A stretch of 9,149 nt of DNA from an uncultured Verrucomicrobiales bacterium (lineage in GTDB: Bacteria; Verrucomicrobiota; Verrucomicrobiia; Verrucomicrobiales; Akkermansiaceae): assembly GCA_937952875.1 (NCBI GenBank), contig CALFDI010000041.1, positions 1-9,149 on the forward strand, given 5' to 3'. The notes under the pieces are model-generated. The model did no database searches. It saw only the letters and a program-made list of their open reading frames with translations, and had not been told where the DNA came from. Position numbers and translations under genes: made by a program. Within the stretch, counting starts at the first letter, position 1. Each line of letters starts with the position of its first letter. Below, piece by piece: positions 6,567-9,149 of the stretch.

Positions 6567-7601
6567 GTGAGTCGATTGTTGTATGCATTTGCCCTATTCT
6601 CTACTGCTAGTGCGGCTTGGGCAGAAGACACATATCTACCAAAGACCTACACACCACACACTCTGGAGCTTCCGGAGCATGTTCCTAAACCCGACTTACC
6701 GACCGATAATGTCTTAACAAAAGAACGAATCGAACTAGGTGGCCGGCTTTTCTTCGATTCCCTACTCTCTGAGGACAATCGGATGGCATGTGCAGCCTGT
6801 CATTCTCCAGTCGATGGCTTCTCTGATCCTCGACAATTTTCTGAAGGGATTAACGGACACATCGGAAAACGCCAATCGATGTCTGTGCTCAATCTCGCAT
6901 GGAAAGATTCATTCTTCTGGGATGGAAGGGCGAAGACACTACGAGAGCAAGTGCTACACCCCATTAAAGACCCGACGGAAATGAGCCTCCCCATCCGTCG
7001 CGCAGTCGCTCGTCTGAATCGATATGGTAACTACAAAACAGACTTCGAAAAAGCCTATGGACCAGGAAATGTCACTGAGAAGAAACTCGCGCTCGCACTC
7101 GAGAACTATTTACTCAGCCTAAAAAGCACAGACTCAAAATACGATGACTCCGTAGAAGGAAAAGTCTCACTCACAGAACAGGAAAAACTCGGACAGAAAC
7201 TTTTTCACACACCATACGACCCTAAAAGCCAAACTCGTGGAGCCAGCTGCTACGAATGTCATAGTGGACCGCTTTTTACAGATCACGCTTTTCGTAATAA
7301 TGGCCTGAACGCGACCGATGATCTAGGGCGATATGTAGTCACTCTCAAATCAGACGACAAAGGTAAGTTCGTCACTCCAAGCCTGCGGAACATAGAGCTC
7401 ACAGCCCCCTACATGCATGATGGTAGATTCTCGACTCTTGAGGATGTCTTAGATCATTATAGCTCCCCTTTTTCTCAGAAACATCAGACGCTAGATCCAG
7501 CGCTACAACCGCATGCCAGCACAGGTATCCTCCTCAGTAATGAAGAGAAAGCTGCAATCATCGCCTTTCTCAAGACACTTACTGATCCTGAGCACAAGTA
7601 A
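6567..7601 (+). CDS. Periplasmic di-heme cytochrome c peroxidase (CcpA/MauG family)
   Basis: A 344-residue exported protein that reduces hydrogen peroxide to water with electrons from small cytochromes or other periplasmic carriers. A short Sec signal (LLYAFALFSTASAAWA) with likely cleavage after A-W-A at residue 19 places it in the periplasm. Two c-heme sites are present: C75-AA-C78-H79 and C228-YE-C231-H232. W118 in FFWDGRA is 43 residues after the first heme cysteine, as in the Pseudomonas enzyme, and E138 in DPTEM matches its catalytic glutamate. M283 in APYMHDGRF is at the sixth-ligand position of the second heme, where MauG has tyrosine; this favours a true peroxidase over a MauG-type oxygenase. 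The start is GTG at 6567: the frame has a stop at 6540-6542 and no better start codon, and this GTG gives a complete signal peptide. No clear ribosome binding site is visible. It follows the strong hairpin, so it probably has its own promoter, which I cannot define. Confidence 0.9.
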   Translation: MSRLLYAFALFSTASAAWAEDTYLPKTYTPHTLELPEHVPKPDLPTDNVLTKERIELGGRLFFDSLLSEDNRMACAACHSPVDGFSDPRQFSEGINGHIGKRQSMSVLNLAWKDSFFWDGRAKTLREQVLHPIKDPTEMSLPIRRAVARLNRYGNYKTDFEKAYGPGNVTEKKLALALENYLLSLKSTDSKYDDSVEGKVSLTEQEKLGQKLFHTPYDPKSQTRGASCYECHSGPLFTDHAFRNNGLNATDDLGRYVVTLKSDDKGKFVTPSLRNIELTAPYMHDGRFSTLEDVLDHYSSPFSQKHQTLDPALQPHASTGILLSNEEKAAIIAFLKTLTDPEHK

Positions 7602-7607
7602 GCTCAA

Positions 7608-7630
7608 CTGTTTCGCTCTTTAGCAAACAG
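7608..7630. terminator. Weak hairpin across the convergent peroxidase/fumarase junction
   Basis: CTGTTT (7608-7613) pairs with AAACAG (7625-7630), and GC/GC inside the loop can add two pairs beyond a bulged C. It spans most of the 18-bp gap and the fumarase stop codon, so it could serve both convergent transcripts. No T run follows on either side, which makes it a weak candidate. Confidence 0.25.
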
Positions 7631-9149
7631 GGCACGCTGTGATCTGACTGAAGAAGTCATTCCCCTTATCGTCTGTGAGAATGAATGCAGGGAAGTTCTC
7701 AACGCGGATCTTCCAGACAGCCTCCATCCCTAGCTCAGGATAATCTTCTACTTCCACAGACTTGATGTGATCACTGGCAAGTAAGGCTGCCGGACCACCA
7801 GCAGAACCTAGGTAAAACCCTCCGTGCTTTTGACAGGCATCGATGACTTGTTGTGAGCGATTCCCCTTCGCTAGCATCACCATGCTACCGCCGTGACTCT
7901 GAAAAAGATCGACGTAGGGATCCATCCGGCCAGCCGTCGTGGGTCCGAACGATCCACTAGCCATCCCCTCAGGCGTCTTCGCCGGACCAGCATAGTAGAC
8001 CGGATAGTCTTTGAAGAAATCTGGCAACTCTCCTGTTTCATCGAGACGCTCTCTTAACTTCGCATGGGCGATATCTCGCGCGACTATGATCGTGCCAGAG
8101 AGAGAAAGTGCAGTTGTTACGGGATACTTCGTAAGTGTTTTGAGAGTCGCCTCCATTCCTTGATCCAGATCGATCTCGACCCCCTTGAAGGCCCAGTCTT
8201 TATACTCTTCTGGGATGAAACGACTCGGATCAGCTTCGAGCTTTTCGAGAAATACTCCATCTTTCGTAATTTTCGCCTTTGCCTGACGATCGGCGGAGCA
8301 CGAAACCCCAAGACCAACCGGGCAAGATGCTCCGTGACGAGGCAGTCGGATCACACGAATATCGTGGCAGAAGTATTTTCCACCGAACTGTGCACCTATG
8401 CCTATCTTGCGAGATTCTTCTAGGAGTCGATTCTCTAACTCAACATCTCGAAAGGCACGGCCGTGTTCATCGCCCGATGTCGGAAGGTTATCGTAGTAGC
8501 GGGCAGAGGCGAGCTTCACAGTCTTAAGACACATCTCTGCGCTCGTGCCTCCGATGACAAAGGCTAGGTGATACGGAGGGCAGGCTGATGTGCCGATCGA
8601 GCGCATTTTCTCTACACAAAACGGTATGAGTGACTGTTCATTGAGGAGCGACTTCGTCTGCTGGTAGAGAAAGCTCTTGTTCGCAGATCCCCCACCCTTC
8701 GTCATAAAGAGGAAATGATACTCGCTGCCCGGTGTCGCGAAGAGGTCAATCTGCGCAGGCAAGTTTGTCTTCGTATTCGTCTCCTCATACATCGTGAGTG
8801 GAGAGACTTGGGAGAAGCGAAGATTTTCTTCTTGGTAGGTTTTATAGATGCCTTCTGAGAGAGCCTCTTCATCATTCCCGCCCGTCCAGACCTTTTGGCC
8901 TTTTTTTCCCATCACGATCGCGGTGCCTGTGTCTTGACACCCTGGTAGAATTCCTCGCGCAGCGATCTCGGCATTTTTCAAAAGCATCAGCGCGACCATG
9001 CGATCATTCTCTGTCGCCTCCTCATCGTCTAAGATACTTGCGACTTGTTCCAGATGGCTGGTGCGGAGTTTGAAAGATATCGCCTTAATCGCTTCATTCG
9101 TCAGCTCAGTTAGCACTTTCGGCTCTATTTTTAACACATCTTGGCCATC
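7620..9149 (-). CDS. fumA: Class I fumarate hydratase ([4Fe-4S], FumA/FumB type), N terminus outside window
   Basis: Cytosolic enzyme of the citric acid cycle that interconverts fumarate and L-malate. The frame is open to the window edge; the GTG at 9135-9137 is not the start, because the codons above it ([10 protein letters not shown]) align with E-G-Q-E-I-L-K-V-A-P in E. coli FumA. About 33 N-terminal residues are therefore missing. Numbered from that GTG, the cluster cysteines are C67 (GCQDTG), C186 (SACPPYH) and C280 ([10 protein letters not shown]); their spacings of 119 and 94 residues equal those of C105, C224 and C318 in E. coli FumA. Other family blocks seen are [64 protein letters not shown] and GNRSQQV. 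It is the single-chain form, with alpha and beta parts fused. The cluster is expected to be sensitive to oxygen and superoxide. A single-chain class I enzyme can also act on tartrate in some bacteria. It ends in CPVC. It is convergent with the peroxidase, 18 bp apart. Confidence 0.95.
   Translation of the reverse strand, partial: DGQDVLKIEPKVLTELTNEAIKAISFKLRTSHLEQVASILDDEEATENDRMVALMLLKNAEIAARGILPGCQDTGTAIVMGKKGQKVWTGGNDEEALSEGIYKTYQEENLRFSQVSPLTMYEETNTKTNLPAQIDLFATPGSEYHFLFMTKGGGSANKSFLYQQTKSLLNEQSLIPFCVEKMRSIGTSACPPYHLAFVIGGTSAEMCLKTVKLASARYYDNLPTSGDEHGRAFRDVELENRLLEESRKIGIGAQFGGKYFCHDIRVIRLPRHGASCPVGLGVSCSADRQAKAKITKDGVFLEKLEADPSRFIPEEYKDWAFKGVEIDLDQGMEATLKTLTKYPVTTALSLSGTIIVARDIAHAKLRERLDETGELPDFFKDYPVYYAGPAKTPEGMASGSFGPTTAGRMDPYVDLFQSHGGSMVMLAKGNRSQQVIDACQKHGGFYLGSAGGPAALLASDHIKSVEVEDYPELGMEAVWKIRVENFPAFILTDDKGNDFFSQITACPVC

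Noticed and set aside
8064..8423. Plus-strand open frame of 119 codons inside the fumarase gene
   Set aside because: Antisense to highly conserved fumarase blocks, with no motif or start context.
9135..9137. GTG as the fumarase start codon
   Set aside because: The frame stays open to the window edge and the residues above it align with E. coli FumA, so GTG is an internal valine codon.
1..9149. CRISPR arrays, tRNA or rRNA genes, insertion sequences, phage or defence modules
   Set aside because: Reading both strands showed no spaced direct repeats, no cloverleaf-like tRNA, and no transposase or integrase motifs; the AddB-like gene is more likely DNA repair than a defence island.

Overview
This is a compact, mostly housekeeping stretch of a bacterial chromosome carrying seven protein genes; the first and last are cut by the window edges. 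I see no transposase, integrase, phage gene, CRISPR array, rRNA or tRNA. The type II NADH dehydrogenase, the di-heme cytochrome c peroxidase with a Sec signal and the aerobic-type gene set point to a Gram-negative-type, respiring bacterium. The style of the AddB-like nuclease and the short CYTH protein would fit Verrucomicrobiota, but that placement is an inference from gene character and not a demonstrated match.

Layout. Bases 1-366 (+) hold the C-terminal end of an unrecognised protein with a glycine run, an aspartate run and a basic tail. It meets tail-to-tail, with only 2 bp between stop codons, a minus-strand pair: a large AddB-like PD-(D/E)XK nuclease protein (1734-4550) followed by a polytopic GT-C/GT87-like glycosyltransferase (369-1700). 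A 159-bp divergent spacer separates this pair from a plus-strand group: type II NADH dehydrogenase ndh (4710-6020), overlapped by 17 nt by a CYTH-domain triphosphatase-like gene (6004-6465). A very strong hairpin that begins inside the CYTH stop codon follows, and then a periplasmic di-heme cytochrome c peroxidase (6567-7601). The window ends with a minus-strand class I fumarase (7620 to beyond 9149), convergent with the peroxidase.

Function. NDH-2 passes electrons from NADH to quinone without pumping protons; the periplasmic peroxidase uses electrons from the respiratory chain to reduce hydrogen peroxide; the [4Fe-4S] fumarase belongs to the citric acid cycle. The most informative non-coding signal is a perfect 18-bp palindrome, TTGTGAAAACTTTCACAA, at 4646-4663, 46 bp before the ndh ATG. 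It fits the known operator of Rex, the NADH/NAD+-sensing repressor, and suggests that NADH dehydrogenase is switched by cellular redox state here. I do not see evidence for a wholly new multi-gene system. The items worth checking are this operator, the 26-position hairpin, the AddB-like protein without the usual iron-sulfur staple, and the interleaved 3' ends at the left side.
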